DNA of 64,000 nucleotides, taken from Actinomycetota bacterium. Its GTDB lineage: Bacteria; Actinomycetota; Acidimicrobiia; Acidimicrobiales; RAAP-2. Under the pieces are notes generated by a model. It ran no database searches, had not been told where the DNA came from, and worked only from the letters and a program-made list of their open reading frames with translations. Positions 19,653 through 31,436 of the stretch are shown piece by piece. The translations under genes were made by a program, and so were the position numbers. Where the stretch lies: contig JARCRU010000024.1 in assembly GCA_029850535.1 (NCBI GenBank), forward strand, positions 1-64,000, in the 5' to 3' direction. Within the stretch, counting starts at the first letter, position 1, and every line of letters starts with the position of its first letter.

Positions 19653-20538
19653 TCAATCGAGGGCTCGGGGGTGGGCGTTGGAATAGGCACGTTGCATTGA
19701 GGTTATCGAGACGGCGGTGTACACCTGCGTCGTGGCGATCGAGGCGTGACCCAGCAACTCTTGTACGACGCGAATATCAGCCCCGTGGGCCAGCATGTGG
19801 GTGGCACAACTGTGGCGAAAGACGTGGGCGCTGATGGTGGAGCGATCGAGACCCGCAGCGAGGGCCCGTGAGGAGATAATCAGGTCGATCCCCTGGCGCG
19901 AGAGCGGTCCCCCGCGGGCGTTGACGAAGACGTGAGAATGCACGCGCGGTCGAGGGAATTCCGAGCGTCCACCTGCTCCTAAGTAGTCGCGTAGCGCGTG
20001 CTGAAGGGTCTGACCCATGGGTACGAGGCGTTGTTTGGCACCCTTACCGGTGACGCGAATGAGCTCCTCGTTGAAGTCAAGGTCGTGCAACTCGAGATCA
20101 ACCACCTCCGAAACTCGCGCTCCGGTGCCGTAGAGCAGCTCGAGCAGTGCCCGGTCGCGCAGATCGACGGGGGTCGCACGCGGCATCGTGTCGAGGAGGT
20201 GGGCGAGGATCTCCTCGGCCAGGGGTTTGGGCAAAGTGCGTCCCCGACGAGACGGGGTGACGTGGGCGCTGGGATCGGAGGCGAGTTGGCCCTCCTCGAG
20301 GAGAAATCCCCACCAGCCCCGCAGCGACGACAGTGCTCGGGCCACTGAACTCGCCGCCCTCGAGCCGCGCAGCTCGTTGAGATAAGCCTCGAGGTCGGCG
20401 CTGCTCACCGCAGCGACGCTGCGTTCGCTCCCCCACCACGTGAGAAAGTCATGAACATCGCGCTGGTAGGCCTCGATCGTGGCCCGACTGCGCCCCTTCT
20501 CGACGGTGAGCCACTGAACGTACTCGCCGACCAGGGCG

Positions 20539-20552
<14 letters not shown>
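19653..20552 (-). CDS. xerD: site-specific tyrosine recombinase XerD
   Basis: GTGARVSEVVDL, HVFRHSCATHMLAHGADIRVVQELLGHASIATTQVYT (R-H-R-H-Y); core-gene neighbourhood. Confidence 0.9.
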
Positions 20553-22757
<2,205 letters not shown>

Positions 22758-22793
22758 CTACATACTAGTGCCGGGCTATGGGCCAATGATGAA

Positions 22794-24383
22794 CTACGAG
22801 ACCGATTCGAGCAATCTCCTCGCCAGAGCGTGCGCTTCGTCGCTGATGGCGTCACCCGCGAGCATGCGTGCTACCTCGCGCACACGGTCGTCGCCGGTGA
22901 CTTCGCGCACGGTGGTCCTGGTCGCTCCGTGCGATACGGATTTTTCGATGACGAAGTGGTGCGCCGCCTTGGCCGCGACCGACGCGAGGTGGGTCACGGC
23001 AATGACCTGCTGACTCGCGCCTACTTCGCGCAGGCATTCCCCAATCTGCTGAGCGACCTGACCTCCCACGCCCGCGTCGACTTCGTCAAAGACCGCCACG
23101 ACGTCGTCGTGAGCCGTCTCGAGGGAGAGGGCCAGGAGGACGCGACTGAGCTCTCCCCCGCTGGCCATCTCTTGTAGGGGCCCCTCGGGCCAGCCGGGAT
23201 TGGGCGTGAAGAGTATTTGGACCTCGGAGCCGTCGTCCCCGTCGACGTTGAATCGGAGCGTCGCGTGGGGCAGCGCGACGCGAGGCAACTGCCCTTGCAC
23301 CCGCTGAGTGAGGTGATGGCCCGCTACCTCACGTTCTCGTCGTACGGCCGCCGCCAACTCGACTTCGCGCTCCGAGAGAGTTCCCAGACGCGCCTCGAGC
23401 GCTTCGAGACGATCGTGGGCTGAGTTGAGTTCCTCGACGCGCGTCGACAACTCCTCGAATTGGTCCAACGCCGCTTGGATGCTGCCGCCATATTTACGGG
23501 CCACTTGTTGAAGCTGGCTCGCGCGAGCCTCGAGGAGGGCGATGTTCTCGGGGTCCAGTTGATCAGGCTGGGCACGGGCGGTGAGCTCGTGCACGTCGGC
23601 GCGCGCGCGCTCGAGCACTTCGGAGAGATCATCTCTGAGATCGTCGACACCGGCTGCGCGTGGCAATCGAGCGATGACGTGGGCGAGGCGCGACAGCACC
23701 GCTTGGTCGGAATCACCGTCGAGCTCATCAATGACGTACAAGAGTTCGTCGTGGGCGTCACGCAGCGCGCTGAGGCGCGTGAGCTCGTCGAGGACGGCGG
23801 TGAGTTCGTGGGGGTCCGACAGGTTGGCACTATCGAGTTCGCGACATTGGAAGGCGAGATAGTCGCGCTCGCGCTCGCGACTCGCGGCGTCACCGCCCCA
23901 GGCGGCGCGCTCGCTGAGCAGCGAACTGATCTCTCGGCGAATGTCGTTGAGGTCATCGGTGCGCACGTTTCCCGCGATGTCAATGATGCCCAGGACCTCC
24001 TGACGCGACTTCAGGGCGAGGGAGTCGTGTTGACCATGAATGACGATGACGTCTCTGGCCCGGCGACGCAACAACTCCGCGCTCGAGGGTGCGCCATCAA
24101 GGCTGGCCCGAAGTCGACCCGCCGGCGAGGACTCTCGTGCGAAGTGGATCTCTTGGTCGTCATTGAGGGTGAAGAGGGCCACGGCGCGGGTCTCGGCACC
24201 CACTGCGTAGCGAGAGGAGGAAGCCTCCCCACCCAGGCAGAGCTCGAGGGCACCCAACAGCAGCGTCTTGCCCGCCCCCGTCTCACCGGTCAGTACATTG
24301 AATCCTGGTCCGAACTCGATGCGGGCTTCTTCGATGACGCCCAGACCTCGCGCGTAGAGTTCGACCAACTGGGCCCTATGCAT
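22794..24383 (-). CDS. recN: DNA repair protein RecN
   Basis: VLTGETGAGKTLLLGAL, FDEVDAGVGG, coiled coil. Confidence 0.95.
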   Translation of the reverse strand: MHRAQLVELYARGLGVIEEARIEFGPGFNVLTGETGAGKTLLLGALELCLGGEASSSRYAVGAETRAVALFTLNDDQEIHFARESSPAGRLRASLDGAPSSAELLRRRARDVIVIHGQHDSLALKSRQEVLGIIDIAGNVRTDDLNDIRREISSLLSERAAWGGDAASRERERDYLAFQCRELDSANLSDPHELTAVLDELTRLSALRDAHDELLYVIDELDGDSDQAVLSRLAHVIARLPRAAGVDDLRDDLSEVLERARADVHELTARAQPDQLDPENIALLEARASQLQQVARKYGGSIQAALDQFEELSTRVEELNSAHDRLEALEARLGTLSEREVELAAAVRREREVAGHHLTQRVQGQLPRVALPHATLRFNVDGDDGSEVQILFTPNPGWPEGPLQEMASGGELSRVLLALSLETAHDDVVAVFDEVDAGVGGQVAQQIGECLREVGASQQVIAVTHLASVAAKAAHHFVIEKSVSHGATRTTVREVTGDDRVREVARMLAGDAISDEAHALARRLLESVS

Positions 24384-25185
24384 GACCCTCTCGCAAGCTC
24401 TGACGAAGTCGCACGCCGAGCTCGAAGGCGCCCGACGACACCACCCGCACCGGCGTCGGGCTCTTGTGCACCGTCACGGCCTGACCCGGCTCCAGCATGC
24501 CGATCTCGGTCCCGTCAGCGACCACCGCCGCAGGTTTCTTGTGGGCGACGAGACGCACCGTTTTGTCGGCGTCGACGACAATGGATCGGTCGATGGTGAA
24601 GTGCGGGGCGATGGGTGTGATGATCATGACCGAGAGCGACGCGTCGACGACGGGTCCGCCCGCCGAGAAGTTGTAACCAGTGCTACCGGTGGGTGTCGAA
24701 ACCAGGACGCCGTCCGCTGAATACGTCAGGTACTCGTCGTCGCCGACGTAAGTGCGCACTCGCACCATATGGCCCACTCGTCGCCGCTCGATGACGACGT
24801 CGTTGAGCGCAAAGTCACTGGTGCTCGAGCCCTCCAGGCTGATGGCTAGGGCGAGGCGCTCGACGACCCGTGGCGAGGTGAGCGCGTCGTTCACCGACGC
24901 CACGATCTGGTCGGAGGGCACGTCGAGCAGGAAGCCCATGGTGCCCAGATTGACGGGTAGCACCCGGGCGTCGTGTTCGTGGGCCAGTCGCGCCGACCGT
25001 AAGAAGGTTCCGTCGCCACCGAGACTGACGACCAGAGTGGCAGCATCGATCTCGGGTGGTTCGAGTTGGTCGAGAAAATGCGTCGCCGACTCGATGCCGA
25101 GTTCTCGCAGCCCCACGACGGCCTCGCTCGCTAGTTCGAGTGCGTCAGTGCGGTTGGAGAAGGCCGTAAATAAGATGTTGGTCAC
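24376..25185 (-). CDS. nadK: NAD kinase
   Basis: SLGGDGTFLRSAR, NLGTMGFL, STPTGSTGYNFSAGGPVV. Confidence 0.95.
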   Translation of the reverse strand: MTNILFTAFSNRTDALELASEAVVGLRELGIESATHFLDQLEPPEIDAATLVVSLGGDGTFLRSARLAHEHDARVLPVNLGTMGFLLDVPSDQIVASVNDALTSPRVVERLALAISLEGSSTSDFALNDVVIERRRVGHMVRVRTYVGDDEYLTYSADGVLVSTPTGSTGYNFSAGGPVVDASLSVMIITPIAPHFTIDRSIVVDADKTVRLVAHKKPAAVVADGTEIGMLEPGQAVTVHKSPTPVRVVSSGAFELGVRLRQSLREGHA

Positions 25186-25478
25186 GTATTACCTCGTGGC
25201 TAATGGTAGCGACTGCGGATTGATGCCCGTCGTCAAGTCCACGGCGCCGCGCTCTGGCCGCGACGACCCCATCTCCGAGGTGCATGTAGGGGCGTCGATG
25301 TATCGCAAGTCGCCATACGTACTGATGGGAGTCACCGAGACGTCACGGTGGATTTCTTTCTATGGATCTACACAGGCAAGTCATTGCTTCGTCAGAGTTT
25401 CTCGTTACCTCATCGAAGTATCGGGGCTTAGGGTGCGGTTGTACCTCGGGTACCCCACGACTGGTAGGAGGAACAGCC

Positions 25479-26270
25479 ATGAGAATTGGACTCTTTGGAT
25501 TTGGCAAGACGGGTCGTCACGTCGCTCGCTCGATCCTCGCTAGCGAGGAGAACTCCCTCGAGTGGGTCGTTCGAAAGTCCGATCACGTGGCGCGCGGGCC
25601 ACTCTCGCGCGCGCTGGAACGCGACGATAGCGGGTTGGAGCGCATCTTCTCGAGTTCCTCGATGCCGATTGAGGTGCTGTTCGACAACTTTCCCGTCGAC
25701 GCCATCATCGACTTCTCGAGTCCGCAGGGCGTTCACTACTACGGAGACGCCGCCGCCGCGCGAGGAGTGCGCATCGTGACCGCCATCTCGAACTACTCCT
25801 GTGATGAGCAGGAGAAACTTCGAAAGTTGAGCACCGAAACGGCGGTCTTGTGGTCGCCCAACATCACCGTCGGGGTCAATCTGCTCATCCTGGCCGCCAA
25901 TCTCCTGCAGTTGATTGCGCCGCACGCCGACGTGGAGATCGTGGAGGAACATTTTCGAGCGAAGAAGGGTGTGTCGAGCACGGCGAAGATCATCGCGAAG
26001 TCTCTGGGCGTCGGTGAGTGTGAGGTCAAATCATTGCGTGCCGGTGGCATCGTGGGCACCCACGAGGTTGTCTTTGGATTCGCCTCGCAAACGGTACGCC
26101 TTCGCCACGAATCGGTGAGCGCCGAGGCCTTCGGTGAAGGTGCTCTCTTCGCTGCGCAGCAGATGGCGAGCCTCCCCCACGGTTTTTACACGATGGAGGA
26201 CTTGTTGATTCCAGCTTTCATTGAGAATGCTCGCAAACTGCAGCCCAGAGTTTTGGCGGTCAATTCCTAG
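25479..26270 (+). CDS. dapB: DapB-like dihydrodipicolinate reductase (atypical active site)
   Basis: GFGKTGR, IDFSSPQG, GVNLLI, RAGGIVGTHEVVF; catalytic loop reads EEHFRAKKGVSSTA; GGAGG before ATG. Confidence 0.7.
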   Translation: MRIGLFGFGKTGRHVARSILASEENSLEWVVRKSDHVARGPLSRALERDDSGLERIFSSSSMPIEVLFDNFPVDAIIDFSSPQGVHYYGDAAAARGVRIVTAISNYSCDEQEKLRKLSTETAVLWSPNITVGVNLLILAANLLQLIAPHADVEIVEEHFRAKKGVSSTAKIIAKSLGVGECEVKSLRAGGIVGTHEVVFGFASQTVRLRHESVSAEAFGEGALFAAQQMASLPHGFYTMEDLLIPAFIENARKLQPRVLAVNS

Positions 26271-26342
26271 GCTCGGATGCACCGACTCCGGCCTACGGCA
26301 CCGCCCGACGAACCTAGGTTCGCACCGCGGCTACGACCTCAC

Positions 26343-26612
26343 TCAATTCTCGTCGCGGCTCGAGGGTCGTGTTCTCAGGAGATAGGACGATGCGGACACC
26401 CACACGGCAATCAATACGAACCACAAGATGAGGTCCGCCCCGTTGCTGAGGCTCGTGTGACCGAAGGAACTGGTGAGGGGCGCGTATCCCACCCATCCGG
26501 TATTCGCCGGAAAGTTCGGCGTCGACAGCCAGAGTCCGAAAATGTACAGGGCGACGCCGAACCCCACGACCAGGACGACTCTCTGAGATCGATTGAGCCA
26601 GGGGGCGTGCAT
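26343..26612 (-). CDS. small two-TM membrane protein
   Basis: 89-90 aa ORF with two hydrophobic helices; no family recognised. Confidence 0.45.
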   Translation of the reverse strand: MHAPWLNRSQRVVLVVGFGVALYIFGLWLSTPNFPANTGWVGYAPLTSSFGHTSLSNGADLILWFVLIAVWVSASSYLLRTRPSSRDEN

Positions 26613-26804
26613 CAAAGAAATTGTGACACATTTTTAAGTCGATCGACTCACGCTCAAACCCGTCGACGTGACTTCCGGCCCACCGCAGTAGTGGCGAGTC
26701 GTCGAAACACATGGAATGACCTACGATCGAAAATCCATCGCAGAGTGACCCCGCTGATGGGGAGAGGGCTGGCCCACGGGGTCTGACTGTGTAGCGTTGA
26801 GTTG

Positions 26805-27584
26805 GTGGCTGACCGGTCAGATTTCGACGCACTGCTCGTCGAAGGCAGTAATGAGCCGGTTGAAGGTTGGGACTTCTCGTGGCTCGATGGTCGAGCCTCA
26901 GAAGGTCGGCCATCCTGGAGTTATCTCGCGAGTCTGACTCAACGAATTGAGGTCGCGACGTCAGTGTTGGACCTTCAAACAGGCGGTGGGGAGTCCTTCG
27001 CAGAGGCACTCTCCAGGAGCGAGAGGTTGCCCAGGTATCTCGCCGCCACTGAATCCTGGCCGCCCAACGTGGCGGTCGCACGACGGAGACTCGCGCCTTT
27101 CGGTGCACTAGTCGCCGCGGTTCTCGAAAGAGAACCACTTCCCTTCCGTGACGAGTCGTTCGACCTCGTTGGCAGTCGGCACCCTACGGTGAATAATTGG
27201 GGTGAGATCCATCGGGTGCTGACACCCGATGGGGTCTACTTCTCGCAGCAGACTGGCGCGGACACGAATAGTGAGCTCACCTACTTCTTCACGGGATCTC
27301 GAGCGATGTCGGAAGACCAACGAATGGACGTGGTCGTCGCTCAGGCTCGAGGCGCGGGACTCCAAGTTCTCGATGCGCGCGAAGAGACCCTGCCGGTCGT
27401 CTTCTATGACATCGCTGCCGTGGTTTACTTCTTGCGCAAGGTTATGTGGACGGTTCCAGACTTCTCCGTTGAGAGATACCGCGATCGTTTGAGGCTGCTT
27501 CACGAACAAATAGAACACGAGGGCAACTTCATGTCTCATTCTCAGCGACTCTTGTTGGAGGCCAGGAAACCATCGATGAGTTGA
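26805..27584 (+). CDS. class I SAM-dependent methyltransferase
   Basis: VLDLQTGGGESFAE motif I, EPLPFRDESFDLVGSRH, EIHRVLTPDGVYFSQQ. Confidence 0.8.
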   Translation: MADRSDFDALLVEGSNEPVEGWDFSWLDGRASEGRPSWSYLASLTQRIEVATSVLDLQTGGGESFAEALSRSERLPRYLAATESWPPNVAVARRRLAPFGALVAAVLEREPLPFRDESFDLVGSRHPTVNNWGEIHRVLTPDGVYFSQQTGADTNSELTYFFTGSRAMSEDQRMDVVVAQARGAGLQVLDAREETLPVVFYDIAAVVYFLRKVMWTVPDFSVERYRDRLRLLHEQIEHEGNFMSHSQRLLLEARKPSMS

Positions 27585-27705
27585 GGTCGGGAAACTCAAT
27601 GGCGTCGAGTGAGCGATCAGTGAGTTCCGCGACTGGGGGGTGCCTCGGTCGAACGATCTACACGTCACTGCAGGTTGACGACGCCTTCGACACCTAGCGG
27701 ATGTC

Positions 27706-28194
27706 CTATCCCAATCGTACCTCGTAGTGGCAGAGTTCCGCGTCGGTGCTCGTCAGTTCAAATCCAGATCGGATGAGAGAACGTTGCGAAGCAACGTTGT
27801 CCAGGGTTGTTGCGGCGACCACCTGGACGAGACCGTGTTCGTTGGCCACCGCCAGAATCGCGGAGATTGCCTCCGCAGCGTAACCGTGGCCCCGCGCTGA
27901 AGGGGCTAAGCCGTAACCGATTTCGGCGCAGCCACCAATGGGTTGACCCTTGAAGCCGATCCCCCCGACAGCACGTCCGTCAGAAAGTCGACTGATGCGG
28001 TAGTAGCCAAATGGCCGCTGCTCGCCGAACGTGACACTCGCGCGCAAGAACATTCCTACTGCGCCAACGTCACCATCGAACGGATAATCTTCCGCCCAGG
28101 CATCGGTGGGTCCCGCGCGTCGAGACGCGATTCTTTCTCCTTCGGCGAGGTCAATCGCGTGCAATTGGAGGCGCGGTGTTCGTACATTGGTCAT
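27706..28194 (-). CDS. GNAT acetyltransferase (RimJ/RimL-like)
   Basis: EIGYGLAPSARGHGYAAEAISAIL, NVASQRSLIRSGF. Confidence 0.85.
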   Translation of the reverse strand: MTNVRTPRLQLHAIDLAEGERIASRRAGPTDAWAEDYPFDGDVGAVGMFLRASVTFGEQRPFGYYRISRLSDGRAVGGIGFKGQPIGGCAEIGYGLAPSARGHGYAAEAISAILAVANEHGLVQVVAATTLDNVASQRSLIRSGFELTSTDAELCHYEVRLG

Positions 28195-28425
28195 GGCGAC
28201 CACGAATCGATGCCACCAGTCTCGGAATTTACTATGAAATGCCCCATCGGCTCGACGAAACCATCGATTGGTGTAACGGCTCGTCGGGTCACGTGCATGG
28301 CCGTTGATGGTAGTACGGTGAATTTGACCGAACAACTGGGGCGAAGGATGGTGTCAGAAGAGGTGTCGACTACCTCCTGGTGTCGAAGGGCCGACGTGCA
28401 CATTCTCCGCATGGCGGATTGTTGA

Positions 28426-28692
28426 TCAATTCGGCAATTGGTAAACGTCTCGTCGATGACCAATAGTGACCACGACGATGAGCAACACTTCATCTTCGAT
28501 GTTGTAAATGATCCGGTAATCCCCCACTCGAAGACGGTAGCCCACGCGTCCGCGAAGTGGCCGTGAGGCCGGGGGACGTGGATCCTGTGCGAGAAGTGCG
28601 ATCGCCCCTTGAATTCGTGGTTGTGTCGAGCGGTCAATCTTACGTAGTTCGCGAAGTGCCGCCGGTCGAAACTCAATTCGATACGGGTTCAC
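28426..28692 (-). CDS. RelE/ParE-family toxin
   Basis: YRIEFRPAALRELRKIDRSTQ...LRGRVGYRLRVGDYRIIYNIEDEVLLIVVVTIGHRRDVY. Confidence 0.92.
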   Translation of the reverse strand: MNPYRIEFRPAALRELRKIDRSTQPRIQGAIALLAQDPRPPASRPLRGRVGYRLRVGDYRIIYNIEDEVLLIVVVTIGHRRDVYQLPN

Positions 28693-28937
28693 AGCCAGCC
28701 GAGATCAACTTTTACGAGTTCCCACGGAATGTTCTCTCCGGATTCTGCGAGAGCGGCATCATAGGCGGCGATATCTTGAGACTCTTCAAGTGCCTCGAGC
28801 ATTGCGTCGTACTGACTCGGACTTACCAGGATCGCTGCGCGCCGTCCATAATGCTCGAGTTCAACCGGCTCTGACTGGGACATCTCCACAACCTCTGAGA
28901 GTTTCTCGCGCGCCTTGCTCACCGATATCTTCACCAT
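28689..28937 (-). CDS. Phd/YefM-family antitoxin
   Basis: MVKISVSKAREKLSEVVEMSQSEPVELEHYGRRAAILVSPSQYDAMLE; overlaps toxin by 4 nt. Confidence 0.92.
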   Translation of the reverse strand: MVKISVSKAREKLSEVVEMSQSEPVELEHYGRRAAILVSPSQYDAMLEALEESQDIAAYDAALAESGENIPWELVKVDLGWL

Positions 28938-28938
28938 A

Positions 28939-28974
28939 TACAAATTGTACAGCATTAACTACAATCTTGTACAA
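28939..28974 (-). promoter_or_regulatory. tandem dyads at the antitoxin promoter (putative operator)
   Basis: TACAA-A-TTGTA (28939-28949) and TACAA-TC-TTGTA (28960-28971), centres about 21.5 bp apart. Confidence 0.65.
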
Positions 28975-29070
28975 CTTGGTGTCCAAGGCCCAAAGCAACA
29001 GTTTGAATGGGTCTGCATCCTTGCATTGGCGCCTGAAGGGGGTACGCGATCAATGCGGACGCTTCAAGTA

Positions 29071-29577
29071 TTAGAAGCTCTGGAACATCACGTGAAGACC
29101 GACGAATCCGTGTTCGGGGTGGGCGAACGACTCGGGAACCGTCGTGAGAATCTCGAATCCCAATTTTTGCCACAGGTGCACCGCTGCGCCGTTGGTCTCG
29201 ACGACAGCGTTGAACTGCATGCCACCGTAGCCACTGGTTCGGGCCCATTCAATGGCGTACTCACCCAGAACCGTACCCACTCCTGTACCCTGCTGGACGG
29301 GGTCGACCATGAAACTCGCTGTCGCGATGTGCGAACCGCGGACTGGGCGGTTCGGCCCCATCTTGGCTGAACCCACAACGGCGTCCCCCTTAATGGCAAT
29401 CACGGTGACGGCGGGCGACTTCTCCATCCACCAGGATCGCGCTTCTTCTAAAGTGAGATCCTCAGGGTACGCGTACGTCTTGCCCTCTTCAACCACCGCT
29501 CGGAATGTCGGATAAATTCGCGGCCAGTCTTCATCGAGCGCTTCGCGAATCCACACAGTTCCAAATGATACCGACAC
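29071..29577 (-). CDS. GNAT acetyltransferase
   Basis: IREALDEDWPRIYPTFRAVV, VDPVQQGTGVGTVLGEYAIEWA; start uncertain, the longer ORF would run through the tRNA. Confidence 0.85.
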   Translation of the reverse strand: MSVSFGTVWIREALDEDWPRIYPTFRAVVEEGKTYAYPEDLTLEEARSWWMEKSPAVTVIAIKGDAVVGSAKMGPNRPVRGSHIATASFMVDPVQQGTGVGTVLGEYAIEWARTSGYGGMQFNAVVETNGAAVHLWQKLGFEILTTVPESFAHPEHGFVGLHVMFQSF

Positions 29578-29642
29578 AATTGTCGGAGGCTCAAAGCCAC
29601 AGGAGTGCAATCCTGCACCGGCGACTGTCTTCCTGGTCCTTG

Positions 29643-29728
29643 TGGTGTCGAAGGCGGGACTTGAACCCGCACGCCCATAAGGGCACCAGCCCCTCAAGCT
29701 GGCGCGTCTGCCATTTCGCCACTTCGAC
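29643..29728 (-). tRNA. tRNA-Leu (anticodon GAG), CCA encoded
   Basis: Acceptor GTCGAAG/CTTCGAC, anticodon arm CCAGC-TTGAGGG-GCTGG, T-arm GCGGGTTCAAGTCCCGC, long variable arm, 3' ACCA. Confidence 0.95.
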
Positions 29729-29742
29729 GTGGGAGTAGAAGT

Positions 29743-31431
29743 CTAGCCGATAGTGGGTGAAGGCGGCTTCACGACGGTGGTGGAAGTTGAGGGTACTGCT
29801 ATGCCCCAGTTCGAGACCTGGTCCACGAGTCCACCCAGGGAGAGTGACGGAACCACGTTCGCCACCGGACCCGAATACTCGATCAGCGAGGGGACGGTGT
29901 AGAGGGGGCGAACCCAGAACTCCGTGAGAATGCGATGATCGATCTTCAACCACGTCTGGGCTGCGGTGGAGGGGTTAAACGTCGCCTGGGCGAGTAGAAA
30001 GAGTTGATGAGTGCTGGAGGAGTGCACGCCCGAGGGGTAAGCATCGACGTAGGGCGTCAAGTCCCAGGATCGCGCGCTCGTCCAGGGTGTTGTCGAAGTG
30101 GGGCGATCGAATACTGCGGCACTGGCGGTTCCCACGGCCGCCATGGTGGCGGCGAGAGCGTCACTCGAAGCGCTCAGGACTCGCACCTCTATTCCGAGTG
30201 TGCGCCATTGCTGGGTGATCAAGGAGGCGGTGGAGCGATCAAGGGCCGTGGGTCCGACCGCGAGAATCACGCGTAGTGGCGCTCCCCCCGGCGCGCGCCA
30301 GACCCGAGAGTTGATTGAGTAACCCAATCGGTGCAAGATGCTGATCGCGCACGGACGGCAATCCTGAGAGGGATCGACGAGGGTCGCGTTGGACGCCGTG
30401 GGTTTGATCACTGTGTTCGCCAGGGGGTAGTCGACCTGGCCCTGTGAGAACAGCGCCGACGTCGGCACCGAGGGCGTGAAGGTGAACGATCCGAAGAGTC
30501 GGGCGAGAATCGTCCGGCGGTCCAGGAGCCACGCCAGTGCGGTGCGCACCGATTGTCTCGACGTCGTGGGGTCACGAGGGCTAAAGGTCAGTTCCTCGAC
30601 GTCGCTGGAATTGGCGAACTGGCCCAGGAACTGGGGATGAGCCACCAGATTCTCGACGAGCGACTTCGTCGCGACGGGTTCGTAGCCGACGAAGTACTGG
30701 GTGGCGCGGGTGGGCAACTGGTCACTGGAAGTGACGATGATGCGGTGGAAACGGTTGTAGTTGTTGGTCCATTCAGCGTTAGAGGTCAACACGATTCGCT
30801 CAGGCGACGCACTCTGCACGCGGTAGGGGCCCAGCGACGGCTGTGTGCGCAGTTGGCTCACGTCGCACGATCTCGTAGTGCCTGATTGCTCGACGTCGCG
30901 GAACAGGAGGTTCCAGTCCGCGAAGTCAGTTGAGAACGTCGCGGTGACCGCGGTGCGTTTCTTATTCACCTCCATGGAGGCAATGTGTCGATAGCCGTCG
31001 CCACTCACACTCCACAGAAGTCGGGCGCTTCGCCACCACGCGACCAGGTCAGTGACGCTGAAGTGACGTCCGTTGCTCCAGATCATCTTGGGGTCGATGC
31101 TGTAGACCACCTTCTCGGGGTGCAGAGAGATGAGTTCGGCCGACACCACTGCGCCACCTTCGCCGGAGAGTTCGTTGGTCGGACCGACCAGGAACGCCGA
31201 GGGTCGAATCAGGTCCAAAACGGCTGCGCTCGAGGCGTTGACGTCGGGACTCAGCGCACTGCACCCGTTGAAGGGCCCCGGCAGGGCCAAGGTGAGAGTG
31301 GAGGTGGCGGGATTGGCGGGTCCGGCGGCTTCGGGTGGGTGACGGTTCGCCAGTAGCGTCACGACCACGACCACGAGACCCGAGATGACGACCACCAGGG
31401 CGACCCGGCGACCAGATCCGCGAGGGATCAT
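29743..31431 (-). CDS. family 5 extracellular solute-binding-like protein, N-terminally anchored
   Basis: 562 aa; N-terminal TM; peptide-binding ABC SBP-like pattern (RTALAWLLDRRTIL...); no lipobox Cys and no adjacent permeases. Confidence 0.7.
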   Translation of the reverse strand: MIPRGSGRRVALVVVISGLVVVVVTLLANRHPPEAAGPANPATSTLTLALPGPFNGCSALSPDVNASSAAVLDLIRPSAFLVGPTNELSGEGGAVVSAELISLHPEKVVYSIDPKMIWSNGRHFSVTDLVAWWRSARLLWSVSGDGYRHIASMEVNKKRTAVTATFSTDFADWNLLFRDVEQSGTTRSCDVSQLRTQPSLGPYRVQSASPERIVLTSNAEWTNNYNRFHRIIVTSSDQLPTRATQYFVGYEPVATKSLVENLVAHPQFLGQFANSSDVEELTFSPRDPTTSRQSVRTALAWLLDRRTILARLFGSFTFTPSVPTSALFSQGQVDYPLANTVIKPTASNATLVDPSQDCRPCAISILHRLGYSINSRVWRAPGGAPLRVILAVGPTALDRSTASLITQQWRTLGIEVRVLSASSDALAATMAAVGTASAAVFDRPTSTTPWTSARSWDLTPYVDAYPSGVHSSSTHQLFLLAQATFNPSTAAQTWLKIDHRILTEFWVRPLYTVPSLIEYSGPVANVVPSLSLGGLVDQVSNWGIAVPSTSTTVVKPPSPTIG

Positions 31432-31436
31432 GGGCT

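Noticed and set aside
27682-27694. CGCCTTCGACACC match to the tRNA-Leu(GAG) 3' end
   Set aside because: Inverted relative to the tRNA, so not an att-type direct repeat; a likely chance match in GC-rich sequence.
29578-29697. N-terminal extension of the GNAT ORF to 29697
   Set aside because: Translates part of tRNA-Leu(GAG); a start near 29577 is more plausible.
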